DNA of 64,000 bases from Arthrobacter sp. ERGS1:01 (GCF_001281315.1 NZ_CP012477.1:496001-560000); one strand, 5' to 3'. Positions 49,437-59,050 are shown, counted from the stretch's first letter. Numbers and translations: made by a program. Notes: generated by a model from the sequence alone, not told the origin.

Positions 49437-51638
49437 TTACAGGGTGCCGGTGAGCGCCCGCCACAGGAATTCGTGCGAAGCGGTGTGCAGCCGGGCCGCC
49501 TGGGCGTTGTTTCCCGCACCCGCATGCCCGCCCTCAAGTGCCTCATGGAACCACAGCCCGCCGATGCCCATGGACTCCATCCGGGCCGCCATCTTCCGGG
49601 CCTGGACCGGCCCCACCCTGTCGTCGGAGGTCGCCGTCCAAATGAACGTCGGCGGGTACGCAACGCCGGGGCGCAGCAGGTGGTACGGGGAGAACGTCTT
49701 GATGAACTCCCACTGCTCCGGCACCTCGGGGTCGCCATATTCGGCAATCCAGGACGCCCCTGCCGAAAGCTTGGTGTACCGGCGCATGTCCAGCAGCGGC
49801 ACCCCACAGGAGACGGCGCCAAACAGTTTGGGGTATTGCGTGAGCATATTGCCCACCAGCAAGCCGCCGTTGCTGCCGCCCACGCAGCCCAGATGCGCCG
49901 GCGAGGCGACGCCGCGGGCCGCCAGCTCGCCGGCCACGGCCGCGAAGTCCTCATACGCCTTGTGCCGGTTTTCCGTCAGCGCCGCCGTGTGCCAGCTTGG
50001 CCCGTATTCGCCGCCGCCGCGAATGGTCGCCACCACGTAGACCCCGCCGCGTTCAATGCCGTCGACCACGGCGCGCCGCTCCAGCCACGTCCGTCCCACG
50101 GTCCCGCTGTATGCCGGCGTGCGCGAAACCTCGAATCCGCCGTATCCGCTGAGCACCGTCGGGTTTCCGCCGTCGAGCACCAGGTCCTTGCGACCCACCT
50201 GGAAGTAAGGGATGCGGGTGCCATCCAGCGAGAGCGCAAAGTGCTGTTCCACGGTGTAGTCCGCGGCGTCGAAGAACGACGGCGCCTCCCGCACCACCGC
50301 CGCCGGTCCGCCGGGGGTGCCGGTCGCCAGGGTTCCGCGGCATACCGTGGTGGGGGTCAGGAAGCCGGAGGCGACGAGCCAGTAATCGTTGCCGGCGTCG
50401 TCGTCCTCGTCGTCCACGGCGAAGGCGTCCACCGAATGCAGGGGCGGGCAGGCGTCGAGTTCAGTGGCGGCAAAATCCTGTGCCGGGTCGAGGACCAGGA
50501 TCTTGGAGGACACGTCTTCGAGCAGGTTCAGCAGCAGGAAGTCCTTGGTCCAGCTCCATGACTGCAGGGACTGGGCGGGCGTGGGGGCGAAGATCGTCCG
50601 CAACGCGCGGCTCCCGGCCAGGAACGCCTCCAGCTCAATGGCCAGCAGTGTCCCGGCGTCGTAGACGGCGTCGCCCAGATGCCAGTCGGTGCGCGGGCGC
50701 AGCAGCAGCCATTTGCGGTGGAGGGAGACGTTCATGTCGTCGGGGACGTCGATGTGCACCCAGTTGCCGTCCACGCGCAGGTAGCTGCGGCTGTTGAAGA
50801 AGTCCAGGACGTCGTAGGCCACGTCCCGTTCAAAGCCGGGCGTGCTGTCGTGGGACACGCCGCCGCTGAGGTGGTCCGGCGGCACCGCGAACAGCGGCTC
50901 CTTCGCCGCGAGGTCCGCCAGGGATTCCCCGCGGCGCAGCACCCGGGCCGCCGCGGGGTAGGAGGACTCCGTCATGGAGCCTTCCCCGGTGTCGGTCCCG
51001 ACGTACAGGGTGTCGGCGTCGAGCCAGCTCAGCCGCGTCTTCGCCGTCGGAAGGTCAAAGCCGCCCTCCACGAAGGTGAGCGTGGCCAGGTCGAATTCCC
51101 GGTAGGCGACGGCGTCGCCGCCATCGGGGGAGAGCGCCACCATGGCCTGACGGTATTCCCCGCCCGGCGCCGGTCGCAGCACGGAGGCGCCCGCCCACAG
51201 CCATTGGGCGTCCTCGGCGGCGCTCAGGGCGTCTACGTCCAGGAGTACCTGCCAGTCGGGGGAGTCGCTGAGGTAGGAGTCCCAGGTGGTGCGCCGCCAC
51301 AGCCCGCGAGGGTTCGCCTCGTCCCGCCAAAAGTTGTAGTACCAGTCTCCGCGCTTGGACACCATGGGAATCCGGTCCCGCGAATCCAACACCTCAAGGA
51401 CGGAGGCCTCCAACGCCGTATAGGCGGGGTTCACCAGGGCTGCGTCGGTGCGGGCGTTGCGCTCACGGACCCAGGCCATGGCATCATCGCCGTGGATGTC
51501 CTCAAGCCACAGGTTCTCATCGGCGGGTTGCTCGGCAACTCCGGCCTCGGAAGCAACGCCGGCCTCGGAAGCAACTCCGGCTTCGGACGCAACGCCAACG
51601 GGGACGGAGGGGACGGCGGGTGCCGGGGTTTCTCTCAT
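49437..51638 (-). CDS. Prolyl oligopeptidase family serine peptidase (S9)
   Basis: 733 residues. The N-terminal part is a beta-propeller of the S9A type (ENLWLEDIHGDDAMAWVRERN, YYNFWRDEANPRGLWRRTT). The C-terminal catalytic domain has the oxyanion/Tyr segment VLSGYGGFEVSRTPAYSG, ATIRGGGEYGPSWH, nucleophile Ser589 in CVGGSNGGLLVGN, Asp in ATSDDRVGPVQARKM and His in ALEGGHAGAGNN. It cleaves short peptides, usually after Pro, in the cytoplasm. The first ~40 residues are a low-complexity tail with three GVASEA repeats, not needed for the fold. Confidence 0.92.
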   Translation of the reverse strand: MRETPAPAVPSVPVGVASEAGVASEAGVASEAGVAEQPADENLWLEDIHGDDAMAWVRERNARTDAALVNPAYTALEASVLEVLDSRDRIPMVSKRGDWYYNFWRDEANPRGLWRRTTWDSYLSDSPDWQVLLDVDALSAAEDAQWLWAGASVLRPAPGGEYRQAMVALSPDGGDAVAYREFDLATLTFVEGGFDLPTAKTRLSWLDADTLYVGTDTGEGSMTESSYPAAARVLRRGESLADLAAKEPLFAVPPDHLSGGVSHDSTPGFERDVAYDVLDFFNSRSYLRVDGNWVHIDVPDDMNVSLHRKWLLLRPRTDWHLGDAVYDAGTLLAIELEAFLAGSRALRTIFAPTPAQSLQSWSWTKDFLLLNLLEDVSSKILVLDPAQDFAATELDACPPLHSVDAFAVDDEDDDAGNDYWLVASGFLTPTTVCRGTLATGTPGGPAAVVREAPSFFDAADYTVEQHFALSLDGTRIPYFQVGRKDLVLDGGNPTVLSGYGGFEVSRTPAYSGTVGRTWLERRAVVDGIERGGVYVVATIRGGGEYGPSWHTAALTENRHKAYEDFAAVAGELAARGVASPAHLGCVGGSNGGLLVGNMLTQYPKLFGAVSCGVPLLDMRRYTKLSAGASWIAEYGDPEVPEQWEFIKTFSPYHLLRPGVAYPPTFIWTATSDDRVGPVQARKMAARMESMGIGGLWFHEALEGGHAGAGNNAQAARLHTASHEFLWRALTGTL
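51537..51590. repeat. 3 x 18-bp tandem repeat in the S9 peptidase N-terminus
   Basis: Three 18-bp units starting at 51537, 51555 and 51573 encode GVASEA, (GVASEA), (GVASEA) on the minus strand with one to three base changes. Copy-number change would stay in frame. Confidence 0.8.
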
Positions 51639-51684
51639 GAGCCAATCCTAGGGCTGCCCCCGCCGGCCCGGTGCCGCCATCCGT

Positions 51685-51690
51685 TAAGCT
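51685..51690 (+). promoter_or_regulatory. -10 box (TAAGCT) of a probable leaderless transcript
   Basis: TAAGCT lies 6 nt before GTG 51697; CAAGGG between them could also serve weakly as a ribosome site. Confidence 0.45.
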
Positions 51691-51696
51691 CAAGGG

Positions 51697-53652
51697 GTGG
51701 AATCTTTGGGCGGGACGGCAGTTGTCATTGTGGGGGCGGGGCCCCGCGGGACTTCCGTCATGGAACGCCTGCTGGCGCAGTATTCGGCAAGGACGGCGAG
51801 CACCGGCGTCTCCGAAGCGCTGGACATCCACCTCGTCGACCCATTCCCGCCCGGGCCCGGCCACGTCTGGCGCACGGAACAGTCCCGGCTGTACCTGATG
51901 AACACGCAGTCGTTCTTCCCCACCCTGATCCCGGACCAGGGTGTGGCGGCCCGCCCCCTGGCCGGCTGCACCTTTGACGAGTGGCGGCTGCTTCAACGAT
52001 CCACCCCGGATGCCTCACTCAGCGACGGCGACCGCACCGAACTTGCCGCGCTCGCCGCCACCGGCTTCCCCAGCAGGGCCCTGTACGGGCGTTACCTCAG
52101 CTGGTGCTTTGCCCAACTCCTGGCGGCACTGCCGGCGGGTGCCACCGTCACCGTCCACCAAACCGTTGCCCGGCGGGTGGCGCGCGACCACGCCCTCGGC
52201 GGGTTCGGCGTCGAACTCCTGGACGGGCAGACACTGCACGCGGACAAGGTGGTGCTGGCGCTGGGCCATGTGGAGGCGCGGCTCAGTCCGGCCCAGCGGG
52301 AGCTGCGCGACGACGCCCGCGCCAACGGACTTCACTACCTGCCCCCCGCCGTACCCAACGACGTCGACTGGGCGCAGCTTCCGGCCGGCGAGACGGTGCT
52401 GGTGCGCGGCATGGGGCTGAACTTCTTTGACGTCCTGGGGCAGCTGACCGAGGGCCGCGGCGGCCGCTTCGAAGCGAGCGGCGGCGCGCCCGGACACACC
52501 CTGGCCTATGTGCCCTCGGGGCGGGAACCGGTGATCGTGGGCGCCTCCCGCCGCGGCACCCCGTACCGGGCCAAGGCCGAGCTGGAAAGCTACTACCCGT
52601 CCGGCGTCGAACTGCGCTTCCTGAGCGAGGACGCCGCCGCCACCATCCGGGACATGGGCGCCACGGCCGGTTTCGACCATGATATTTGGCCGCTGCTGCA
52701 CCGGGACACCCTGTGGGCGTACTACACCACGCTGGCGCGCACCCGGCCCGACGCCGTGTCCGGGAAGTTCCTGCCCGAGCTGGATGAGCTGCTGCATTCC
52801 GGGCTCGACGGCGAGGCGCGCGACTGGGCCGGGCGGCTCAAGTCCCTCGTGGCCGGGCAGGTGGCCGAGGGCCACGCCCTTGATCTGCAGGCACTGGCGC
52901 GGCCGCTGCGCCGGGACCCGCTGAGCCCCGGCGGGCAGCACCGCTTTGCCTCCCAGGAACAGCTGGACCGGGCCGTTTTGGCCTATTTGTCCGACGACGC
53001 CGCCGGCTCCGCCCTGGGCGAGGACGACCCCGTCAAGATGGCGATCGGCGCGCTCAACGCGGGCCGGGCCGTCATCAAGTCCCTCGTGGCCGACAGGGGC
53101 ATCACGCAGGAATCCTGGCTGGGCGAACTGCGCGGCTGGTTCGAAGGCTTCGTGGAGGGCCTGGCCAGCGGGCCGCCCGCCCTGCGCATGGAACAACTGG
53201 CGGCCCTGGTCCGTGCCGGGGTGGTGCACTTTGCCGGCCCGGACCCCGTCTTCCGGATCCAGTACGGCCGCTTCCTGACCAGCTCCCCCTGGGTGGCCGG
53301 CGAACCGTGGCAGGCGCGTTACCTGGTGGAGGCGCTGGCCCCGGCCAACCGGATCCAGGGCAGCGATTCGGTGCTGCTGAACAACCTGCTGGCCGACGGC
53401 CTGGTCAGGCCCCGGGTCATGATCGCCGCCGACGGCGACCCCGTGGTCACGAGCGGCCTGGACGTGACCAACCCGCCCTACCGCCCCCTGGACGGTGCCG
53501 GCAAGGCCGTGGAAGGCCTGTATGTCCTGGGCCTCCAGCTTTCCAGCGTGCAATGGGGCACCGCCATTGCGGCGCAGGCCGGTGCCGAATACCGCAGCGG
53601 CTACCGCACGGTGCTCGACGCCGACGCGATCGCCGCCGCCATCGTCGGCTAA
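51697..53652 (+). CDS. FAD/NAD(P)-binding protein (NAD_binding_9 type)
   Basis: 651 residues, GTG start. The N-terminal dinucleotide fold is VVIVGAGPRGTSVMERLL, and HLVDPFPPGPGHVWRTEQSRLYLMNTQS matches the NAD_binding_9 family. A second dinucleotide region appears in LADKVVLALGHVEARLS and VRGMGLNFFDVLGQL. The C-terminus LYVLGLQLSSVQWGTAIAAQAG resembles FAD-binding ends. Relatives include FAD-dependent hydroxylases and regulators of unknown function; the reaction is not known. It stands alone, divergent from the S9 peptidase gene and closed by a terminator. Confidence 0.83.
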   Translation: MESLGGTAVVIVGAGPRGTSVMERLLAQYSARTASTGVSEALDIHLVDPFPPGPGHVWRTEQSRLYLMNTQSFFPTLIPDQGVAARPLAGCTFDEWRLLQRSTPDASLSDGDRTELAALAATGFPSRALYGRYLSWCFAQLLAALPAGATVTVHQTVARRVARDHALGGFGVELLDGQTLHADKVVLALGHVEARLSPAQRELRDDARANGLHYLPPAVPNDVDWAQLPAGETVLVRGMGLNFFDVLGQLTEGRGGRFEASGGAPGHTLAYVPSGREPVIVGASRRGTPYRAKAELESYYPSGVELRFLSEDAAATIRDMGATAGFDHDIWPLLHRDTLWAYYTTLARTRPDAVSGKFLPELDELLHSGLDGEARDWAGRLKSLVAGQVAEGHALDLQALARPLRRDPLSPGGQHRFASQEQLDRAVLAYLSDDAAGSALGEDDPVKMAIGALNAGRAVIKSLVADRGITQESWLGELRGWFEGFVEGLASGPPALRMEQLAALVRAGVVHFAGPDPVFRIQYGRFLTSSPWVAGEPWQARYLVEALAPANRIQGSDSVLLNNLLADGLVRPRVMIAADGDPVVTSGLDVTNPPYRPLDGAGKAVEGLYVLGLQLSSVQWGTAIAAQAGAEYRSGYRTVLDADAIAAAIVG

Positions 53653-53700
53653 ATCGGACCGCCGCTGCTTCGGCCCGTACTTATTCGCCGCAACGCAAAG

Positions 53701-53749
53701 AAGGACCCCGCCGGTCCGAACCCTTGAGGGATCGGACCGCGGGGTCCTT
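53701..53749. terminator. Bidirectional terminator between convergent genes
   Basis: AAGGACCCCGC-GGTCCGA at 53701-53719 (with one bulge) pairs with TCGGACCGCGGGGTCCTT at 53732-53749. It serves the FAD protein gene (+) and the large nuclease gene (-). Confidence 0.8.
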
Positions 53750-53766
53750 GTTGCTACCAGCGGATG

Positions 53767-56700
53767 CTAGTGGCGGGCTTCCTTGCGTCGCGAGGCGAAG
53801 GCGAATGCCGCGCCGGCGCTGAGCAGGATCAACGCACCCAAACCGAAGGGAAGCATGGAGCTACCCGTCGAGGCGAGTTCGTCGTTGCCCTGTGCGCTGG
53901 TCGTTGCACTTGCACTCGCACCGCCCTTTGCCGGGGTTGTCGCAACCGTGCCGGACGTCGTCGTCGAAGTCATCGTCGCCGTTGCGGACGGTGAAGACGA
54001 AGACGTTGCGGTGTCCGTCGGGTTTGACGTTGCCGTGTCGCTCGGGTTCGAGGTAGCGGTGTCCGTCGGGTTGGCGGTTGCCGTGTCGCTCGGCTCGGCG
54101 GTAGCCGTGTCCGTCGGGTTGGCGGTTGCCGTGTCCGTCGGGTTGGCGGTTGCCGTGTCGGTCGGTTCTGCCGTCGCGTCGCCGGCCACCGGCACCAGGA
54201 TCGGCAGGCGGGCGAACGTGCCGCCGTTGGTGGTGATGGTGATGCGGCCGCCGTTGAGCACTGCCGGCACCGTGAAGGTCAGCGTTGCCGAACCATTGGT
54301 GACGGGTGCGGTGCCCAGGACGGTCGGCATGACATCGGCGGTGACAACGGCAAAGCCGGTGCCGCCACCCACGCCCGAGGGCTCGTAATTGGCCGTGACC
54401 TCGGTGGACTTGGTGACGCCCAGGGACGTCAGGTCAAGCTTCTTCAGGCCAACGGTGACTTCCTGGCCCGGGGTGACCGTGGCAGGGGCGCCGACGACAT
54501 CCACGCCGCGGCGGGAGAAGTCCGGAGCGATCGGGGTAACGGCCGACTTGTCACCCAGGTACTTGATCCAGGCATCGCGGTCAATGAGGCCGGAGTCCTT
54601 GGTGTTGGTGCCCTGGGTGAAGACGCGGAAGTTGTCGCCACCTGTTGCCAGGAAGCTGAACGTGCCCACGCGGTAGGAGCGCTTCTCATCCAGCGGTGCA
54701 CCGTTGATGGTGACCGAGGTGATGTGGTCGCCGAGCTTGCGGCCGGAGTCGTACGTGTAGTCCACGTTCGAGGACAGGCCCAGGTTCAGGAACGGGCGGC
54801 TGGGGATGGATCCGTCCGCGTTGGTCTGCCACTGCTGCTCGAGCAACGTCTTGACCTGGGCGCCCGTGAGGGAGGTGGTCCAGAGGTTGTTGACGAACGG
54901 CAGGACGGCGTTCGCGTTGGCGTAGGTGACCACGCCGTCCGCGAAGCCGGCGTTCTTGTACAGCAGGTCAGCGCGGAGGCCGCCCGGGTTGACGACGCCG
55001 ATTTCGGCACCGCCGGTCTGGTCCGACTTCAGGGATTCCAGGAGGGCATTGCCTACCAGGTTGCCCAGTGCGGATTCGTTGGCCCGGTCGTCACGGTTGA
55101 ACGCACCCGTGACCGGGTCAACGGTCTGGGCGGTGGAGATGTCTGCGGAGATCTTGCCCACGGAGACGTTGCCGGCAAGCTTGGCGTCCGCCAGTGCCTT
55201 GTCAACGATGGTCTTCACCGTTGCAACGCGCGGGAACTTGGTGACAAGTGCGGCGTCGGCTTCCGTGGAGCGGGCAACGTTGCGTTCCTTGTACGAGGTC
55301 ACCTTGTGGGTGTCCGCGTCGACGTAGAGCTGGATCTGGCCGATGTTCTCGCCGTAGCTGCCGGTCTGGAGCACGGGGCGGGTCTTCAGGGCGGCGTCGG
55401 CGGCAACACCGGGGATGGCTGCATCCCAGGAGTATTCCTTGTGCGTGTGGCCCGTGAAGATGGCGTTGACCAGCGGGCTGGTCTTCTCGACGATGTTCTT
55501 GAAGGCGCCGCCCTCGGCCAGTTCCTGGTCAAGGGTTGCACCGTCGGGTGCGCCTGCTCCGGCACCTTCGTGGTATTCGGCCACGATGACGTCGGCCAGC
55601 TTCTCGTCGCTGATCTTCTTGGCTACGCGGTTCACTGCGGCAACCGGGTCGCCGAATTCCAGCGTGGAGATGCCCGACGGGGTCACCAGCGTGGGGGTTT
55701 CCTGGGTGACGGTGCCGATGATGGCAACCTTCACGCCGTTGACCGTGAGGACCTTGTACTCGTCAAGCACCGGGGTGGTGGTGCCCTTCGCGTAAACGTT
55801 GGCGCCCAGGTAATCCCACTGCGCGGCGTCGCGAATGCGGCCCTGCAGATCGTTCCAGCCCTTGTCGAACTCGTGGTTGCCCACGGCCGAGGCCTGGAGC
55901 CCGAGGGCGTTGAGCACATCGATGGTGGGCTGGTCGTTCTGCGAGGAGGACGCAAACAAGCTGGCGCCCAGGTTGTCACCGGCGGACAGGAAGGCCGTCT
56001 TGTCATCACCGGACGCGGAGCGCAGGTTCTCGACCGTTCCAGCGAACTTCACCGTGTTGGCGTCGATGCGACCGTGGAAGTCGTTGATGTTAAGGAGGTT
56101 GATTTCCTTGGTCTCAGCGTCGCCCAGGTTCAGGCCCACCACGACGGGGTCGTGGTCGGACGCGGCAAACGCCGAGGTGTCGTAGAAGTTGGTCGCGTTG
56201 TAGTTGACGCGGCTGTAACCCATGGCGATGGTCTCAACGGAGTTGATGTTCCAGATGTCCACGCCGGTCACGAGTGCTTCGGCGGCGGGGGAGGCCAGGA
56301 CGTGGTCCAGCGAGCCGACCATGCTGTCGTAGTTGTAGGAGTGCTTGGACGTCTTTGCATCCTGGTCGACGTAACCGGCATCGGTGATGGTCCGGATCGG
56401 GTCTTCGAACAGGTAGGCGTTGAAGTCACCCATGAGCAGCACCTTGTCGGTGCCCTGGGCCGCCTGCTGGTCCGTGGAGAACTTCAGCACCGCCTTGGCC
56501 TGGGCCGTACGCGCCAGGTTGGAGTTGCCCTGGCCCTTGTCGGTGTCGTCCGGGGTGGCAGCCGAACCCTTCGACTTGAAGTGGTTGACGATGATCAGCA
56601 TCTTGGACGAATCCGGGGTGCCGACGCGCTTGAAAGACTGTGCCAGGGGCTGGCGGGCAATGTGGGTGAAAGCTTTGTCATCGAGGATGACGGAGTTGCC

Positions 56701-58716
56701 CACGGGAACGACCGTTGCCTTCTTGTACACGAAGGCGGTGCGGATAACGTCCTCGTCGGCCAGCACGGGGCGCTGGTCGGCTGCGGGAGAGCGAACGTAA
56801 TCCCAGACTCCGGGTGCCTTTTCATTCAGGGCGGCGGTCAGGATGGAGAGGGCGTTGTCGCGGTCCTTGCCAAACTGGGCGGAGTTTTCAACTTCTTCCA
56901 GGGAGAGCAGGTCGGCGCCGGAGGCGATGATCCCGGAGACGATCTTGTCCTGCTGGTTCTTCAGCGCTGCGGGGTTGGCCGCGCCGCGCTGCAGGCAGCC
57001 GCTCTTGACCGTGACGGGAACGCCGGCGCGGTCGTTGTAGAACGCGCACTTGGGGTCCTGGTCACCGGTGGTGGGGAAGTAGTTCTGCACGTTGAACGAG
57101 GCAACCTTGAGGTTGCCGCCAACCGCGCTGGGCGTTGCCTGGCGGGTGTTGCCGAAACTGATCGGCAGCGAGCCGGCGTCACTTGCCGCCGTGACGGTGG
57201 TCAACGGCTGGAACTTGTACGCGTTGTTGCGGTTGTCAAAGATGACGGGCTTGGTGAACGTGGCCGTCGTGCCGACACGCATCGGGGTTGCGGCCGTCAG
57301 GTACGGCAGCGGTGTTGAGTTCCCGGCGGCGTTCAGGAAGTTGGTGCTGGCGCCGTCGTCGAGGCCGATCTTGTTGGCCGCGTTGAAGGCAACCTTGTCG
57401 TTGTACGCCTTGGAACCGACCGGGGCAATTGCGGTGGGCTGAATCAGGGCGGAGTCGCCCACGGCAAGGGTGACCTCGCCGTAGTTGTTCAGCGAGTAGT
57501 TGTCGGTGATGGTGAACTGGCCCTGGGGCATCACCAACATGCCTTCAAGGGTTTCACGCTGGGCGTCCGTGGACGGGAACGTCGACAGGACCGCTTCCTT
57601 GACCTCGGGCACAGCGTCCGGGAGGACCTTCATGCCGCCGGTGGCGACATTGATCTCGGTGGTCTTGTTGGCATCGGCTGCGCCGCCAAATTCGGTGACG
57701 AGGCCCGAGACCTCAACGTAGTCGCCAACCTTGACCGTGTCGACAGTGGCCGGGGAGTACACGAACACGGCGTCGGACGCCGTGTGGGTGGCGAGGTCGA
57801 TGTCGCCGCCCGTGCCGGGGGTCTGGATGTAGTAACCCAGGAATCCGCCGGAGGGGTATACGGCCGTGACCTTGCCCTTGGTGGTGACGTTGGTGCCGGC
57901 GAGGGGGCTTTCGGCACCCGTTCCCTGGACTTCCGCGATGGTCTTGACACCGGAATCCGCAGGCGGCAGGGCAGGGGCAACCCCGCCCTGAGTACCTTCG
58001 GGCGTGGCTGCAGCGGCCGTGAAGTCGGCGCCGTTGTTGTCGGTGTCGACGAAGCCGGTGCGGTTCAGCGACTTGCTGACGCTGCCGATCGGGGCAAGCG
58101 CGCCCTCAAAGGTGTTTGAGGTGCCGTAGCCGAGCAGGTCGACTACGCCGGCCTGGCCAACCACCGTACCGGTCGGCAGGCTCGTGAACTTTGCGGTCTG
58201 GTCGGCGAGCACGATCGTGCCCGTGCCCGCTGCGAAGGCGAGCGAAGAGGATTCCGCATCGGCTGCCGGCAGGTCGTCACCGGCCGGGGTTGCCCCGCCG
58301 TTGGCCGCGCCCTTGACCAGGTAGTAGCCCTTGGCGGGGATGATTCCCGTGGTGCCGGGGCCGCCCAGGGTGGCGCCGATGGAGATGGCCCCGCCGTTGC
58401 CGCCGGGCCGGTACTGCAGACTCCAGTTGCTCAGGTCGACGGGTGAGTTCGTGGGGTTGTACAACTCCACGAAGCGGTTCTTGAATGATGCCCCGGCGCT
58501 GCCGCCGTTGAGGTAGGCCTCGTTGATGATCACGTGGGATGCTGCCGTGACGGCGGGCGCCAGGGCGCGAGTTTGCGCAAGCACCGCCGTCTGTGTCAGC
58601 TCCGCGGGTGCGGAGCCTTGGCTGGCCATCGCGGGCGCGAGCGCCAACGGGGCCGAGACAAGCCCGAGCGCCAATATGGCACCCAGGCCCGTCTTCATAA
58701 GGGTATTGCTCGTCAT
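53767..58716 (-). CDS. Wall-anchored ExeM-type endonuclease fused to 5'-nucleotidase
   Basis: 1649 residues from ATG 58716 (TTGGAG upstream). Order: signal peptide (~1-32), lamin-tail domain (~60-145, VIINEAYLNGG, FVELYNPTNSPVDLSNW), OB-fold region (~255-360), endonuclease/exonuclease/phosphatase domain (~538-855: KVASFNVQNYF, LLSLEEVEN, LMGDFNAYL, SDHDPVVVG), metallophosphoesterase (~872-1095: LNINDFHGRID, GDNLGAS, GNHEFDKGW, GHTHKEYSW), 5'-nucleotidase C domain (~1160-1390: VNPGGLRADL), Thr-rich repeats (~1515-1570), and a sorting signal LASTG + hydrophobic segment + RRKE. It would cut extracellular DNA and strip phosphate from nucleotides at the cell surface. Confidence 0.9.
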   Translation of the reverse strand: MTSNTLMKTGLGAILALGLVSAPLALAPAMASQGSAPAELTQTAVLAQTRALAPAVTAASHVIINEAYLNGGSAGASFKNRFVELYNPTNSPVDLSNWSLQYRPGGNGGAISIGATLGGPGTTGIIPAKGYYLVKGAANGGATPAGDDLPAADAESSSLAFAAGTGTIVLADQTAKFTSLPTGTVVGQAGVVDLLGYGTSNTFEGALAPIGSVSKSLNRTGFVDTDNNGADFTAAAATPEGTQGGVAPALPPADSGVKTIAEVQGTGAESPLAGTNVTTKGKVTAVYPSGGFLGYYIQTPGTGGDIDLATHTASDAVFVYSPATVDTVKVGDYVEVSGLVTEFGGAADANKTTEINVATGGMKVLPDAVPEVKEAVLSTFPSTDAQRETLEGMLVMPQGQFTITDNYSLNNYGEVTLAVGDSALIQPTAIAPVGSKAYNDKVAFNAANKIGLDDGASTNFLNAAGNSTPLPYLTAATPMRVGTTATFTKPVIFDNRNNAYKFQPLTTVTAASDAGSLPISFGNTRQATPSAVGGNLKVASFNVQNYFPTTGDQDPKCAFYNDRAGVPVTVKSGCLQRGAANPAALKNQQDKIVSGIIASGADLLSLEEVENSAQFGKDRDNALSILTAALNEKAPGVWDYVRSPAADQRPVLADEDVIRTAFVYKKATVVPVGNSVILDDKAFTHIARQPLAQSFKRVGTPDSSKMLIIVNHFKSKGSAATPDDTDKGQGNSNLARTAQAKAVLKFSTDQQAAQGTDKVLLMGDFNAYLFEDPIRTITDAGYVDQDAKTSKHSYNYDSMVGSLDHVLASPAAEALVTGVDIWNINSVETIAMGYSRVNYNATNFYDTSAFAASDHDPVVVGLNLGDAETKEINLLNINDFHGRIDANTVKFAGTVENLRSASGDDKTAFLSAGDNLGASLFASSSQNDQPTIDVLNALGLQASAVGNHEFDKGWNDLQGRIRDAAQWDYLGANVYAKGTTTPVLDEYKVLTVNGVKVAIIGTVTQETPTLVTPSGISTLEFGDPVAAVNRVAKKISDEKLADVIVAEYHEGAGAGAPDGATLDQELAEGGAFKNIVEKTSPLVNAIFTGHTHKEYSWDAAIPGVAADAALKTRPVLQTGSYGENIGQIQLYVDADTHKVTSYKERNVARSTEADAALVTKFPRVATVKTIVDKALADAKLAGNVSVGKISADISTAQTVDPVTGAFNRDDRANESALGNLVGNALLESLKSDQTGGAEIGVVNPGGLRADLLYKNAGFADGVVTYANANAVLPFVNNLWTTSLTGAQVKTLLEQQWQTNADGSIPSRPFLNLGLSSNVDYTYDSGRKLGDHITSVTINGAPLDEKRSYRVGTFSFLATGGDNFRVFTQGTNTKDSGLIDRDAWIKYLGDKSAVTPIAPDFSRRGVDVVGAPATVTPGQEVTVGLKKLDLTSLGVTKSTEVTANYEPSGVGGGTGFAVVTADVMPTVLGTAPVTNGSATLTFTVPAVLNGGRITITTNGGTFARLPILVPVAGDATAEPTDTATANPTDTATANPTDTATAEPSDTATANPTDTATSNPSDTATSNPTDTATSSSSPSATATMTSTTTSGTVATTPAKGGASASATTSAQGNDELASTGSSMLPFGLGALILLSAGAAFAFASRRKEARH
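54006..54175. repeat. 24-bp tandem repeats encoding TATANPTD-type wall linker
   Basis: About seven 24-bp units, variants of GTTGCCGTGTCCGTCGGGTT plus GGCG, encode [DN]PTDTATA/EPSDTATA on the minus strand. They form the flexible Thr/Pro/Asp linker between the enzyme domains and the sorting signal. Confidence 0.8.
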
Positions 58717-58796
58717 GTCTCCAACTCTCGTTGTCAGGCACATCTTTGTGGCCATGAGTGATGATGATCTGCTCTTTGGTTTTTGAATGAGGCAAA

Positions 58797-58850
58797 CAAA
58801 AAAGGCTGGCCCCCGGCCAGCCAAGCAGGATCGTGTTTGATCCAAACACG
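58797..58850 (-). promoter_or_regulatory. Two-hairpin leader with intrinsic terminator upstream of the nuclease gene
   Basis: In transcription order CGTGTTTG-ATC-CAAACACG (58850-58832) is followed by GGCTGGCC-GGG-GGCCAGCC (58822-58804) and then a run TTTTTTGTTTG (58803-58793). This is a complete rho-independent terminator about 80 nt before the start codon with no gene in between. TTGACC at 58888-58883 is a possible -35. Premature termination control (attenuation) is inferred. The rest of 58717-59093 holds no gene. Confidence 0.6.
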
Positions 58851-59050
58851 CAAATGTGAATGAATCATGAATTGGTTGCTACGGTCAAGTGAACTGGGCC
58901 ACGTTGTTAGGATTTGGATGAAAAAGTTTCATTTCGTAACCAACCTCACGTGTGGCTTGAATCACTGTGCGAACAAGTGGTTTTTTCGTGTCAATATTGT
59001 GACCCCGCTGTGATCCAATCGAGACGCCAAATTGGGACTTAAGAGCAAAA

